A stretch of DNA of 64,000 nucleotides from assembly GCA_902802325.1 (NCBI GenBank), contig CADCLV010000004.1, positions 152,503 to 216,502 of the forward strand. Reading direction: 5' to 3'. Of the stretch, positions 54,995 to 64,000 are shown piece after piece (positions within the stretch are counted from its first letter, which is position 1; each line of letters starts with the position of its first letter). Both the position numbers and the translations under genes were made by a program. Source of the DNA: Oscillospiraceae bacterium. GTDB lineage: Bacteria > Bacillota > Clostridia > Saccharofermentanales > Saccharofermentanaceae. The notes beneath the pieces were generated by a model. That model was not told where the DNA came from. It saw only the letters and a program-made list of their open reading frames with translations, and searched no databases.

Positions 54995-55738
54995 CTAAGA
55001 AACCGGCCGCACCTCCACGTCCGGTATCGGCACGATACGCGGATATTCCCCGGAAAAAAGCCCCATGCGGATCACGCGGGCATTTTCGGAGATCTCTTCA
55101 TCCAGACCGCAGTAGCGGGTCAGGCTCGAAAGAAGAAGATCCGGCCGCACATTCTTTTCGGACCCGGCGCAGGCATAAAAATCCACTGTGTCCGGATCGT
55201 TGGAAGGCGCCTGGGAAAGGGATAAAAGAAGGGGCCTTATATCCGTCTGCTTCTCTTTTCCTTTCGCCATCTTCGTCACCACCAGGGTCTCCTGGGAAAA
55301 AGCTTTTTCCATGGCTTCTTTAATTCCTTTTGCCTCGAACCGGTAAAAGGCGGTGGTCACGATGGACATGATGCTGTCTTTCGGTTCCGGAATGGCTTTC
55401 GACGAAAGGATCCGAAGTCCAGAAGGAAGAAAAGTATTCATTTCCGCCACAAACTTTTCCGGATCATAAGGACGGTTCAAAGACACATCCAGATAGTCGC
55501 TGGTAGTCTCGATCCCCACGCCCAAAGGCAGCGCGAAGACCATCATGGGACGGGGGTTATACCCCTGGGAATAAAGGATCGGAAGCTCCGCTCTTCTGGC
55601 CGCCCGCTCAAAGCAGGTCATCAGGTCCAGATGACCCAGAAATGTCGTGGCTCCGGACCGGGAGAAGGTGCAGCGCTGCACATACGCCGTCTGGTGCGGC
55701 TGCATGGTCATCATCTTTTCGCGTTCACTCTGCAGCAT
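54995..55738 (-). CDS. TIGR03936-family radical-SAM-associated protein (DUF2344)
   Basis: 247 residues from the ATG at 55738, which has AAGGAGG 9 bases upstream. It begins with the family motif TFSRSGATTFLGHLDLMTCFERAARRA, then ILYSQGYNPRPMMVFALPLGVG. It always accompanies, or is fused to, the radical-SAM protein of family TIGR03960, encoded here just upstream with a 14-bp overlap. The biochemical function is not known; tRNA or lipid modification has been suggested for related genes. No catalytic motif is apparent. Confidence 0.9.
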   Translation of the reverse strand: MLQSEREKMMTMQPHQTAYVQRCTFSRSGATTFLGHLDLMTCFERAARRAELPILYSQGYNPRPMMVFALPLGVGIETTSDYLDVSLNRPYDPEKFVAEMNTFLPSGLRILSSKAIPEPKDSIMSIVTTAFYRFEAKGIKEAMEKAFSQETLVVTKMAKGKEKQTDIRPLLLSLSQAPSNDPDTVDFYACAGSEKNVRPDLLLSSLTRYCGLDEEISENARVIRMGLFSGEYPRIVPIPDVEVRPVS

Positions 55739-57692
55739 TTTTCCCATCCTCCTTTTCCGTATTCATGGTGTTTCTTTTTGAAAAGCACTCGCCGACGCCA
55801 AAGCTTGCGGCGCCGCAGCCGGAGCAGTGCTCCCGGCAGGATGGAGTGGTGGTCTCCGAATAGGCCTGATGCCGTTCCGACAGAAGGAACTTCTTACTGA
55901 CGCCTACGCTGATATGGTCCCAGGGAAGGACTTCGTCTTCGGAAAATTCCCTGGAAAAATCTTCGATGGAAAGGCCGTGTTTTTCCAGGATCTCCAGCCA
56001 TTTCCCGTACTGGAAATGATCGTCCCAGGCATCAAAATACAGTCCGCTTTTATATCCTTCCAGAAGTACCGGAGAAAGCCGTCTGTCGCCTCTGGCCAGC
56101 ACCACTTCCCACACGGAGGAATCAAAATCATGCCAGGCGTAGCGGATATTTCTGCTTCGAAGATTATCTTTCAAAAGCCGCTGCTTTCGGATCAGTTCTT
56201 CTTTCATGTCCTGCTTTTCCCACTGAAAGGGCGTAAAAGGCTTCGGTATGAAAAGCGACGTGGACACGGTAATATCCAGGCGGCGCATTTTCCGGCCCGT
56301 TTCTCTTCCGATATCGAAATAGAGTTTTTCGATCCGTTTGGCCAGATCTGCGATGCCTAAGACATCTTCATCGGTCTCCGTGGGAAGTCCCAGCATAAAG
56401 TACAGTTTCACCGTGCTCCAGCCGCCCATGAAAGCCAGCCGCAGCGCAGAGAAAATATCTTCTTCTTTAATGTTTTTATTAATGACGTCACGAAGCCGCT
56501 GTGTTCCGGCTTCCGGCGCAAAAGTCAGGCCGGATTTTCTCGTGCTCTGCACCTTTTCCATCAGGTCCAGAGAAAAGGAGTCCAGTCGAAGGGACGGCAG
56601 CGACAAGCTGGTGTGATGCCCTTCAAATGTGGACAGGAGATTTTCCGCCAGCTCCGGGAAATGCGTATAGTCCGATGTGGCCAGAGAAAGAAGTCCCATC
56701 TCGTCGTAACCCGTATTCTTTTCCAGAAGCCGTCCCTGCTCGCACAGTACTTCCACGGATTTTTCTCTTACCGGACGGTAAATGAACCCGGCCTGGCAGA
56801 AACGGCAGCCGCGGATGCATCCCCGGAACACTTCCAGATAGGATCGGTCATGCACGACACGAAGGTTAGAGACCACGGGTGCAGTCGGATAGGAACAGGT
56901 GTCCAGATCCGTGATGATGCGCTTTTTGATGGTGGTCTTGACTCCCTCAGAAAGCGGATGCAAAAGAGCGCCGTAGGGCTCCCCTTCTTTCACCTCATCT
57001 TTTTTACGGTAGGTGACCTCATAAAGAGACGGGATATAGATCCCCTCGATCTGGTCGAGATTTTTCAGAAGCTGCGCTCTCGAAATCGGATGATCCGTGT
57101 CTTTGGAAAGCTTATATTCACGGATCATATGGCTCATTTCCAAAATCATTTCTTCGCCTTCGCCCATCATGGCAATATCGAAGAAATCCGCCATCGGTTC
57201 GATGTTATAGGCGCAGGGGCCGCCGCAGCAGATCAAGGGATCCTCCTCGCCTCTGTCTTTGGAAAGAAGCGGGATCTTTCCCAGATCCATCATCTGCAGC
57301 ACATTGGTGTAGCACATTTCGTAGCCGAGAGTAAAACCCAGCACATCAAAGTCACAAAGCGGTGTCTTTGTCTCCTGGGAATAAAGGGCGATATTCTTTT
57401 CCCGCAGGATCGAATCCATATCCAGCCAGGGCGAAAAGGCACGCTCGCAGGCGATATGCGGATCGTCATTTAATACGTGATACAGGATCTGAAGAGCCAG
57501 ATTACTCATTCCGATCTCATAAATATCCGGAAAGCAGAATGCAAATCGCAGATAGGAGGTCTTGCCGGTCTTTTCCAGCTCCTCCAGCATATCTTCTTTG
57601 ATCACGGCATTAAATTCCCCGCCCACATATCGGGCCGGGCTTTCGACCTTCATCAGGTCGGATTTTGAAAGAGGTACGGGACGGGTCTTCAT
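55725..57692 (-). CDS. TIGR03960-family B12-binding-domain radical SAM protein
   Basis: 655 residues. The Fe-S motif RGCIRGCRFCQAGF (CX3CX2C) lies near residue 295. It is preceded by a cobalamin-type Rossmann domain (ALQILYHVLNDDPHIACERAF, LCDFDVLGFTLGYEM, LICCGGPCAYNIEPMADFF). GLTFAPEAGTQRLRDVINK follows. The C-terminus holds CxxHCxGC-like cysteines (REHCSGCGAAS). The SAM it uses comes from metK in this window. It overlaps the TIGR03936 gene by 14 bp, a standard pairing in Clostridia. Confidence 0.92.
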   Translation of the reverse strand: MKTRPVPLSKSDLMKVESPARYVGGEFNAVIKEDMLEELEKTGKTSYLRFAFCFPDIYEIGMSNLALQILYHVLNDDPHIACERAFSPWLDMDSILREKNIALYSQETKTPLCDFDVLGFTLGYEMCYTNVLQMMDLGKIPLLSKDRGEEDPLICCGGPCAYNIEPMADFFDIAMMGEGEEMILEMSHMIREYKLSKDTDHPISRAQLLKNLDQIEGIYIPSLYEVTYRKKDEVKEGEPYGALLHPLSEGVKTTIKKRIITDLDTCSYPTAPVVSNLRVVHDRSYLEVFRGCIRGCRFCQAGFIYRPVREKSVEVLCEQGRLLEKNTGYDEMGLLSLATSDYTHFPELAENLLSTFEGHHTSLSLPSLRLDSFSLDLMEKVQSTRKSGLTFAPEAGTQRLRDVINKNIKEEDIFSALRLAFMGGWSTVKLYFMLGLPTETDEDVLGIADLAKRIEKLYFDIGRETGRKMRRLDITVSTSLFIPKPFTPFQWEKQDMKEELIRKQRLLKDNLRSRNIRYAWHDFDSSVWEVVLARGDRRLSPVLLEGYKSGLYFDAWDDHFQYGKWLEILEKHGLSIEDFSREFSEDEVLPWDHISVGVSKKFLLSERHQAYSETTTPSCREHCSGCGAASFGVGECFSKRNTMNTEKEDGKNAAE

Positions 57693-57899
57693 AGCAGATC
57701 TAGAGTTCTCCTTAAAGATGCGGATTTCCTATATTTTACTTCAAAAAAAGCATCTTGTCCCTACATGACCCGGCACCGGCCGGCCGAACAGTTTACCTGT
57801 CCACGCGCTTCTTTTGTAGAAGATGTATAATAGACTTCAAAAAGATAACGGAAACAGTCAAGTATCTTTTCATTTTATGGTATAAATCGGGGGAAAAAT

Positions 57900-59552
57900 A
57901 TGAAGAAAAAGATCTTCGCCGCCATCCTGGCATGTAGTTTCGTCTTTTCCATGACCGCCTGCAATGGCAATAGTGAAAAGGACAGTTCCACTAAGAAAAA
58001 GAACGAAACCGAATCCGAAGAAAACGAAACAGACGAAGAGGCAAGCGATGCCTCAAGCGCCGTAGACACATCCGCTTCGGAAACAGAAGCAACCGCTGAA
58101 TCAGAAACAACTGCAGAGACGACCACCGCGCGACCCGCGCTTTGCGAGGTGCGCGGCGACTATGTGGTTTTCGGATATTATGAGCAGGACGGAAACCTGG
58201 AAAACGGACCGGAGCCCATTGAGTGGCAGGTCGTGTCATCAGACGAATACGGCATTCTTCTGCTCAGTCGCTATATTCTGGACGCCCATGCTTTTAACTC
58301 GGATACTTCCGAGCTCACGTGGGAATATTCCGAACTTCGCGCCTGGCTCAACAACGACTTTCTGAACAGTGCTTTTAACGCAGAAGAACAAGCACTGATA
58401 AAACAGTCCACCATCATGAATTTCGCCAATCCCGCTCTCAATATTCCCTCCGGAAATGCAACACAGGATAGTGTCTTCTGCTTAAACGTGGAAGAATTGC
58501 GGGACAATTTCACTTTTGAAAACTGGCAAGACGAATTATATGGAGGATCTTGTTTGGATCTCGTAGCCGAGGTCACACCCTATGCCGGAGAAAACTGCAC
58601 ACACTGGGTATGGACAGAACAGCAGCTGGAATCTACCAAAGACTATCTTGATATCGATCGTTTAGTAGGATTAGATGTGGGATTATGGTGGTTAAGAACA
58701 CCCGGAGGCATTGCAGTAAATAGCCTTGGCGGCGTTCATACGAACGACTCGGAGATGGTGAATGACTCCTGTATGGGTGTCCGTCCCGCCCTGTATCTTA
58801 ATCCTTCCGCAGTAACGCTTCCGGAAAAAGGACCGCAGGACAACACGGTCACAGATGACGGCTATATCCTTATGGGTCACTACGAGCAGGACGGAAACCT
58901 GGAGAACGGACCGGAGCCGGTCGAGTGGATCATTCTTTCTGAAGATGATGAAAAGTATCTGGTCATTAGCCGGTATGTGCTGGATGGTGTTCCCTACCAT
59001 ACCGACTACAGCGCAGTTACCTGGGAAAACTGCGCACTTCGTGATTTCCTGAATAATGATTTCTATAACACCGCGTTCGATCCGACGGAACAGTCCCGGA
59101 TCATTCCCGTTACGAACTCCAATCCGGACAATGCCACAACGTCGACACCCGGTGGAAACGACACGCAGGATAAAGTCTTCCTTCTGAGCATGGAGGAAGT
59201 CATGCAATATTTCAATTTCACCAGTTGGGATGACGAATCCATGCACGGAAACTGTCAGGCCTTAATCACAGATTGCACCCCCTATGCCGAGAGCAAAGGC
59301 GTGGCCCGTCTCGTGTTCGACGAAGACAGATATTACGGAACGGATGATTTCAACGGATTTGATGACAGCGGATATACCGATGACGTCCTCGGAAAGACCT
59401 TCGCCCCCTGGTGGCTGCGCTCCCCGGGCATCCAGAGCAATACCGCCCTGATGGTCACCTACGCAGGTCACGCCGGCTGGGACAGTTTCGACCGTGTCAT
59501 CGACGATGACGAAGGTGTTCGCCCGGCCATGTATATCTACAAAGGAGAGTAA
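57900..59552 (+). CDS. Lipoprotein with two DUF6273 domains
   Basis: 550 residues. Signal and lipobox: CSFVFSMTAC. A disordered Glu/Ser/Thr-rich linker (about 25-75) precedes two DUF6273 domains (about 80-300 and 315-550). Each has GxYEQDGNLENGPEPxEW, LRxxLNNDFxNxAF, and the WWLRTPG or WWLRSPG loop with GVRPAxY. DUF6273 is related in shape to formylglycine/C-type lectin folds and is usually extracellular. Its function is unknown. The 35-bp stretch coding for EQDGNLENGPEP is nearly identical in both halves, pointing to an internal duplication. A TATAAT lies at 57826-57831. Confidence 0.85.
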   Translation: MKKKIFAAILACSFVFSMTACNGNSEKDSSTKKKNETESEENETDEEASDASSAVDTSASETEATAESETTAETTTARPALCEVRGDYVVFGYYEQDGNLENGPEPIEWQVVSSDEYGILLLSRYILDAHAFNSDTSELTWEYSELRAWLNNDFLNSAFNAEEQALIKQSTIMNFANPALNIPSGNATQDSVFCLNVEELRDNFTFENWQDELYGGSCLDLVAEVTPYAGENCTHWVWTEQQLESTKDYLDIDRLVGLDVGLWWLRTPGGIAVNSLGGVHTNDSEMVNDSCMGVRPALYLNPSAVTLPEKGPQDNTVTDDGYILMGHYEQDGNLENGPEPVEWIILSEDDEKYLVISRYVLDGVPYHTDYSAVTWENCALRDFLNNDFYNTAFDPTEQSRIIPVTNSNPDNATTSTPGGNDTQDKVFLLSMEEVMQYFNFTSWDDESMHGNCQALITDCTPYAESKGVARLVFDEDRYYGTDDFNGFDDSGYTDDVLGKTFAPWWLRSPGIQSNTALMVTYAGHAGWDSFDRVIDDDEGVRPAMYIYKGE

Positions 59553-59555
59553 GAC

Positions 59556-60035
59556 ATGGTTGGTTTTAAGATCACAAACCTGCTTACCAACGCAATCACA
59601 TTTCTTTACGCATTTCTCTTTTGCGGACTTGTGGGAGGCTTTTCTTTCTTAGAGCTTTTCGCCGGAAGCTGGGGGGCAGATAATGAATTCATCACCGAAT
59701 CATTCATCCTGCTTCTTTCAAGCGGATTTGTCGTTGTGCACGGATTCTTTTTCTTCATACTCGGCATCATCGCTTTCGCCGCCTGGCGGAATAAACCCAA
59801 GCCCTACCTTATCTGCAATCTGATCTGTTCGATCATCGGCATCGTCGGAATGGGACTTATGTGCCTCCTTTATTCCGTCTATTACACAGGTTCGATCGAC
59901 CAGACGGTCCTGGAAGAATTCCCTCTTCGGAGCGAAGTGCTTTTTCTCGGTTACATCGCCTTATGTGGGCTGGGATTAGTATTAACACTTCTATCCCACT
60001 TCACCCGGCCGCAAACAGTGACTGACAACGGGTGA
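59556..60035 (+). CDS. Small four-helix membrane protein, unknown
   Basis: 159 residues, four hydrophobic segments (about 10-35, 48-75, 82-105, 126-148) and almost no other features. It starts 3 bp after the DUF6273 lipoprotein, so the two are cotranscribed and may work together at the membrane. No motif is recognised. Confidence 0.75.
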   Translation: MVGFKITNLLTNAITFLYAFLFCGLVGGFSFLELFAGSWGADNEFITESFILLLSSGFVVVHGFFFFILGIIAFAAWRNKPKPYLICNLICSIIGIVGMGLMCLLYSVYYTGSIDQTVLEEFPLRSEVLFLGYIALCGLGLVLTLLSHFTRPQTVTDNG

Positions 60036-60039
60036 AGGG

Positions 60040-60096
60040 TCATACGGTTGCACAAAGATCATACGATTGTACGAGGATCATACGATTGCACAAAGA
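60040..60096. repeat. Three tandem 19-bp repeats
   Basis: TCATACGGTTGCACAAAGA, TCATACGATTGTACGAGGA and TCATACGATTGCACAAAGA occupy 60040-60058, 60059-60077 and 60078-60096 with no gap. They lie between the stop of the small membrane protein and its terminator. Confidence 0.85.
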
Positions 60097-60130
60097 AAGA
60101 GGACTGCCATAGGGGTCAGTCCTCTTTTTA
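60096..60130 (+). terminator. Rho-independent terminator after the DUF6273 operon
   Basis: AGAGGACTG (60098-60106) pairs with CAGTCCTCT (60117-60125), followed by a run of T. The stem is perfect. Confidence 0.85.
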
Positions 60131-60160
60131 TGCTGAAGCAAATCATTTTTCCGAAAAAAA

Positions 60161-61507
60161 TCACTTATTCTTCAGTCTCTTCTCCAGTGCTTTTTTCTCA
60201 GCTTCATAACCCGGCTTACCAAGGAGAGCAAACATGTTCTTCTTATACGCTTCTACACCAGGCTGGTTGAACGGATTTACGGAATTGAGGTAACCGGAAA
60301 TACCGCAAGCCTTCTCGAAGAAGTAGATCAGCTGGCCGAGCCAGTATTCATTGAGCTCCGGAACGTGGATGATGAGGTTCGGGACCTTACCGTCAACGTG
60401 AGCCAGAACAGTACCCTGCATCGCCTTCATGTTTACTTCGTTCATATCCATACCGGACAGGAAGTTGAGTCCATCCAGGTTCTCCGGATCATTCGGGATC
60501 GTGAAGGAACGGCGGGCCTTGTCGATAACCACAACGGTCTCGAAGAGCATTCTCTTACCATCCTGGATGTACTGACCCATGGAGTGCAGGTCTGTGGTGT
60601 TGTCTACGCCGGCCGGGAAAATGCCTCTGCCGTCTTTACCTTCGGACTCACCGTAAAGCTGCTTCCACCATTCTGTCATGTAGTGGAAAGAAGGCTCGTA
60701 GTTGACCATCACCTCTGTGGTGTAACCGCGGCGCAGCAGGCAGTTTCTGGCGATGGCATACTTATAGCAGTCATTCTCCATCTCTACCTTCTTAAAGTCA
60801 CGGGAAGCATCTCTTGCACCGGTCATAAGCTGACGGATGTCGATACCGGCAACTGCGATCGGCAGAAGACCTACAGCAGTCAGAACAGAGAAACGTCCTC
60901 CGACATCATCCGGAACAACGAATGTCTCGTAACCTTCCTTTGTTGCCAGGCTCTTGAGGGCACCCTTCGCCTTATCAGTTGTGGCATAGATACGCTGACG
61001 GGCTTCTTCTTTACCGTACTTCTCTTCCATATAAGCGCGGAGGATTCGGAAAGCGATCGCCGGCTCAGTTGTGGTACCGGACTTGGAGATGATGTTTACG
61101 GAAACTCTCTTTCCTTCGAGAAGATCCATCAGGTCAGCAAGATAGGTGGCGCTGATAGAGTTACCGCAGAACAGGACCATCGGTGCCTTTCTTACTTTCT
61201 TCTGTGCCATGTTGGCAAAAGAGTGGGAAAGAAGCTCGATGGCAGCTCTGGCGCCCAGATAGGAACCGCCGATACCGATAACCAGAAGCACATCGGAATC
61301 CTTTCTGATCTTGGCCGCTGCCTTACGGATGCGGATAAATTCATTCTTATCGTACTTGCTCGGAAGTTCTACCCAGCCCAGGAAGTCATTTCCGGGACCG
61401 TTCTTCTTATGCAGCATGGAATGAGCCAGCTCGACCTGCGGCAGCATTCTTTCCATTTCCCCTTCCGCAAGGAAAGGCTGTACGTTCGTTGTGTCTAAAC
61501 GGATCAT
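60161..61507 (-). CDS. pgi: Glucose-6-phosphate isomerase
   Basis: 448 residues from the ATG at 61507 (GAGGAG seven bases before); an in-frame ATG at 61549 has no ribosome site. The sugar-phosphate loop [14 protein letters not shown], the signature [17 protein letters not shown], and the C-terminal lysine region ([13 protein letters not shown]) are present. This is the short bacterial form. It links glycolysis and sugar-phosphate pools with the pentose route of rpiB. It stands alone. Confidence 0.97.
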   Translation of the reverse strand: MIRLDTTNVQPFLAEGEMERMLPQVELAHSMLHKKNGPGNDFLGWVELPSKYDKNEFIRIRKAAAKIRKDSDVLLVIGIGGSYLGARAAIELLSHSFANMAQKKVRKAPMVLFCGNSISATYLADLMDLLEGKRVSVNIISKSGTTTEPAIAFRILRAYMEEKYGKEEARQRIYATTDKAKGALKSLATKEGYETFVVPDDVGGRFSVLTAVGLLPIAVAGIDIRQLMTGARDASRDFKKVEMENDCYKYAIARNCLLRRGYTTEVMVNYEPSFHYMTEWWKQLYGESEGKDGRGIFPAGVDNTTDLHSMGQYIQDGKRMLFETVVVIDKARRSFTIPNDPENLDGLNFLSGMDMNEVNMKAMQGTVLAHVDGKVPNLIIHVPELNEYWLGQLIYFFEKACGISGYLNSVNPFNQPGVEAYKKNMFALLGKPGYEAEKKALEKRLKNK

Positions 61508-61720
61508 AAAAATTCTCCTCAATCTCTTTATGAAATTTGGTGCCTTCACACCGCATTCAGTATAGCATTATTCTTTCCGTATGCTACGTCTTTTTTGAAA
61601 GAAAACCCATAAATTTCGCTGATTATCAATAGAAAAAGAACGTTTTGTGATTATTGTCAAGAAAAAATGAAATCGAAACCGATTAAGAGAATCGCGCTTT
61701 TTTCTCATGGGAAAATGACG

Positions 61721-61726
61721 TATAAT
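61721..61726 (+). promoter_or_regulatory. -10 element of the DUF4364 gene
   Basis: Perfect TATAAT, 34 bp before the ATG at 61760. A T-rich -35 region (TTTTTC) lies about 16 bp upstream. Confidence 0.4.
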
Positions 61727-61759
61727 GAACTACATCTTTTTTTGAACAAGGAGTTTTCC

Positions 61760-62311
61760 ATGGCCAACACCGATCTGCCAAATGCCAAGATCATTATCCT
61801 GTTTATTCTTTCCAAGGTAAGCGGGATCCCTTCTGCCCGGCTGACCGACTGCGCCATCGAATCTCTGTACATGGATTATTTTCTCTTTTCCCAGGCCAAG
61901 CAGGAACTTCTGGACCAGCGACTCATGACCGAGGGCGAGAGAAAAGGCGAACTTCGAAAGGACGCTTCCGGGCGGACCGTGCTCTCCTGTGACATCACGC
62001 CGGCCGGCACCGAGATCCTCACCCGTCTTCTCCCCTCCGTCCCAGCCGGGATCCGCGCTTATCTGACTTCCGCATCCCGCAACTGGCAGCATGATACCAA
62101 CGAGTCGCAGAGCGTATATGCCGAGTATGCCCCGAATGATGAGGGTACATGGTACGTCGATCTTCGCCTGATCGAGCGCGGTTCAACTACGTTTGCGCTC
62201 CATATGGCGGCGCCGTCCGAGGAAGTCGCCGAGAGGACCTGCAAGCGCTGGGAATCTGCTACCGCTGAAACATACATGGAGATCCTGCGTCTGCTGTCGG
62301 AAGAAAAGTGA
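61760..62311 (+). CDS. DUF4364-family protein
   Basis: 183 residues from the ATG at 61760 (AAGGAG six bases upstream). The N-terminal half (about 1-75) reads like a winged-helix/PadR-like domain (LPNAKIIILFILSKVSGIPSARL). The C-terminal half is beta-rich (YVDLRLIERGSTTFALHM). DUF4364 is a family of small Firmicute proteins annotated as possible transcriptional regulators; no target can be read here. It is transcribed away from pgi. Confidence 0.85.
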   Translation: MANTDLPNAKIIILFILSKVSGIPSARLTDCAIESLYMDYFLFSQAKQELLDQRLMTEGERKGELRKDASGRTVLSCDITPAGTEILTRLLPSVPAGIRAYLTSASRNWQHDTNESQSVYAEYAPNDEGTWYVDLRLIERGSTTFALHMAAPSEEVAERTCKRWESATAETYMEILRLLSEEK

Positions 62312-62336
62312 GTCCCCCACATTTTCCGTCGCCTGT

Positions 62337-63221
62337 TCAGAAGAACACCGAAAAGCTTCTGAATATGAGACTTATTCCGTAAGCGGTCACAAAGTTTGCT
62401 ACGACCGCGTAGATGATATTCCTCGGAACAGATATTTTTTCTGTCGAAACAGTCTTTAGTTTCTTAGCGTACCAGAAAGCCTCGATGATCATAATCACAA
62501 ACTCCATGCACATAAATGCCTTATTGTAGTTAATTCCCGGCTTTGCCAAGAATATTATGATATTGAAAACAAACAACAAAGCCTGGGTGATGAGGTTAAT
62601 GACAATAACAGGCTTTATGTTATCGTAGTGATCGAGTTTAAACAGCAGAAGAATAAGATACTCGACCAAAACCGTGATCGCGCAACAGATCAGTGATTCA
62701 ATCACCAGTTGAGGTATTGAACTGAAAAGCGGGAACGACATCAGAGTATTTGTCTTCCAGTCATATATGCAATGAAAATGCAAGCTGTTACTTCTGATCG
62801 CATTACTGACTTGGACCTGCCCGTCCAAAGTGACGACCATGATTTTAAACGTTCCGGAGCCTTGAAAAAACTCGAACTCTTCATCGTCTTGTCCCGAAGA
62901 TCTCTTATAAAACTTGCGATTATTGATAGAGTACAAATTGAACCAATCTTCGTTGTAATTGAAAATGGTCTGTATTGCCTTATTCTCTTCTTCGCTAAGC
63001 TCCTCGTCATAAGAAAACTTGGGATTGATGGAGTACTCGTCATAATAGAGAAAAGCAACATAATAATCCTTTGAAGGAGCGTTCTTTACCGTTACAAACA
63101 CGCTAGGCTTCGGACCTATATCTGCGAACACAGTGGATATGCACACACAAAAACACGACACAAGTGCCAGTGTAAATGCCAGGAAACGACGACTTTTTGC
63201 CCTAGTCTTTTTCAGTTCCAT
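62337..63221 (-). CDS. Exported membrane protein of unknown function
   Basis: 294 residues. A signal segment (about 12-33, FLAFTLALVSCFCVCISTVFA) is followed by ADIGPKPSVFVTVKN, a motif that recurs in uncharacterised Firmicute membrane proteins. After an external domain of about 130 residues come four or five membrane segments. The gene is A/T-richer than its neighbours. It could be a small transporter-like or sensor protein; no function is known to me. Confidence 0.8.
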   Translation of the reverse strand: MELKKTRAKSRRFLAFTLALVSCFCVCISTVFADIGPKPSVFVTVKNAPSKDYYVAFLYYDEYSINPKFSYDEELSEEENKAIQTIFNYNEDWFNLYSINNRKFYKRSSGQDDEEFEFFQGSGTFKIMVVTLDGQVQVSNAIRSNSLHFHCIYDWKTNTLMSFPLFSSIPQLVIESLICCAITVLVEYLILLLFKLDHYDNIKPVIVINLITQALLFVFNIIIFLAKPGINYNKAFMCMEFVIMIIEAFWYAKKLKTVSTEKISVPRNIIYAVVANFVTAYGISLIFRSFSVFF

Positions 63222-63258
63222 AAAAGCACCCCAATGCTCTTTTTCGTAACTCTTCGGT

Positions 63259-63873
63259 TTACTCTTTCAGCCAGCCCTTCTCGACACCGCGGTCGAGGTT
63301 TTTCATGATCCAGGCATAGACCTCCGGCATGAACTCTTTGACGATGTGCGCACGGTCTTCGACCTGGGATCTTACCGCTCCGCCGTCCCGCCAGGTGTGT
63401 CCCTCGGTCAGCGTGTTGTGAAGAAGCGGCTGGATCCGGTCCAGGCAGGAAGCATATTTCGCATCCACCGTTTCCATCGCATCGAATTCCTCCCACAGCG
63501 CACGAAGCTCGGCGCCCTGTTCCGCAGGAAGCTGGGCATAAAGCTTATCGGCCGCGGCCGCCTCGCGCGCGGCCTTACTGGCGTTTCCTTCCACATCGTA
63601 AGCAAAGGTGTCGCCCGCATAGATCTCGATCAGATCGTGCACCACCAGCATCTTGATAGCCCGCTCCACATTCGGCTCCTCGACACAGTATTCCTTAAAA
63701 AGAAGCGCCATCACAGCGATGTGCCAGGAATGCTCCGCATCGTTTTCATTCCGGATCCCGGAGATCAGCATCGTGCGCCGGTATATGCCTGTCATCTTAT
63801 CGATCTCCGCCGTAAACTTCAGCTGCTGATCAAGTCTTGTATTTCCTGAGCTCAAAAAATCTTCGATTCCCAT
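63259..63873 (-). CDS. HD-domain hydrolase (YfbR/5'-nucleotidase-like)
   Basis: 204 residues. The HD metal site includes NENDAEHSWHIAVMAL (first His) and KMLVVHDLIEIYAGDTFAYD (HD pair and further acid). The fold and length fit HD-type 5'-deoxynucleotidases such as YfbR, but other HD phosphohydrolases look similar. The start is 37 bp past the exported protein gene. It is one of the few genes here on its own. Confidence 0.88.
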   Translation of the reverse strand: MGIEDFLSSGNTRLDQQLKFTAEIDKMTGIYRRTMLISGIRNENDAEHSWHIAVMALLFKEYCVEEPNVERAIKMLVVHDLIEIYAGDTFAYDVEGNASKAAREAAAADKLYAQLPAEQGAELRALWEEFDAMETVDAKYASCLDRIQPLLHNTLTEGHTWRDGGAVRSQVEDRAHIVKEFMPEVYAWIMKNLDRGVEKGWLKE

Positions 63874-63970
63874 TTTTCCCTCTCTTTTTCTGCACTGCCT
63901 TGCATCACGCCGGCCCCGGCGCTTCCCCTAGCGTCCCACGCCCGTCGCGCCCCGCTCCGGCCTTCATGCC

Positions 63971-64000
63971 TCACACTTTCTTCACCACGACTTCCGCGAC
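63971..64000 (-). CDS. C-terminal end of a further gene (runs off window)
   Basis: The minus strand reads VAEVVVKKV and then TGA at 63971-63973. Only nine codons are inside the window, so neither the gene nor its product can be identified. The 97 bp between this stop and the HD gene are G+C-rich and show no gene. Confidence 0.35.
   Translation of the reverse strand, partial: VAEVVVKKV

Overview
The window looks like chromosomal DNA of an anaerobic Firmicute of class Clostridia. The evidence is the AddAB helicase-nuclease pair, a SAM-I riboswitch before metK, a 6S RNA, Mini-III RNase next to cysS, AGGAGG-type ribosome binding sites, and a radical-SAM pair (TIGR03960/TIGR03936) typical of that class. 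Base composition is moderate (about half G+C by eye). No phage, transposase, integrase or CRISPR array is visible. The genus cannot be named from sequence alone.

Layout. 1-3390: 5' part of a giant secreted repeat protein, followed by tRNA-Arg(ACG). 3688-9986: a two-component system wrapped around three ABC ATPases and two permeases, probably a cell-envelope stress or antimicrobial-peptide module. 10072-16646: a tyrosine phosphatase, a lipoprotein, rlmB, mrnC, cysS, cysE, a 6S RNA and comF. 16678-19910: a RecD-like helicase, then metK under a SAM-I riboswitch. 20084-25237: a compact Tad/Flp pilus operon (TadZ-like, CpaF ATPase, fused TadB-TadC, Flp pilin, FHA protein). 25222-34133: proA, rpiB, upp and the F1Fo ATP synthase, all on the minus strand. 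In that operon the delta subunit is reduced to its C-terminal domain and fused to the alpha N-terminus, and alpha carries a one-base frameshift. 34158-34537: intergenic region with a cluster of DnaA boxes.

34538-42359: a THUMP RNA methyltransferase, then a divergent Rnf-like redox complex (RnfC, RnfD, RnfG-like and a fused RnfE-RnfA-like membrane protein, with no RnfB), then the housekeeping sigma factor and a zinc-ribbon membrane protein. 42524-50244: tRNA adenosine deaminase and AddA/AddB. 50281-54903: a lipid island (acyl-CoA/ACP ligase-like enzyme, PlsC acyltransferase, diacylglycerol-type kinase, acyl carrier protein, MarR regulator). 54995-57692: the radical-SAM pair. 57900-64000: a double-DUF6273 lipoprotein with a small membrane protein, pgi, a DUF4364 protein, an unknown exported membrane protein, an HD hydrolase, and the end of one more gene.

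The two most unusual features are the delta-alpha fused ATP synthase subunit and the reduced Rnf-like operon. In the latter the usual covalent-FMN motifs and the membrane Fe-S cysteines are not seen, although the two ferredoxin-type clusters of RnfC are kept. Other items worth a second look are three 10-bp-phased TTGTCGG/A boxes before the pilus operon, the DnaA-box cluster, the separate terminator and promoter inside the ABC operon, and a hairpin that hides the comF ribosome binding site.
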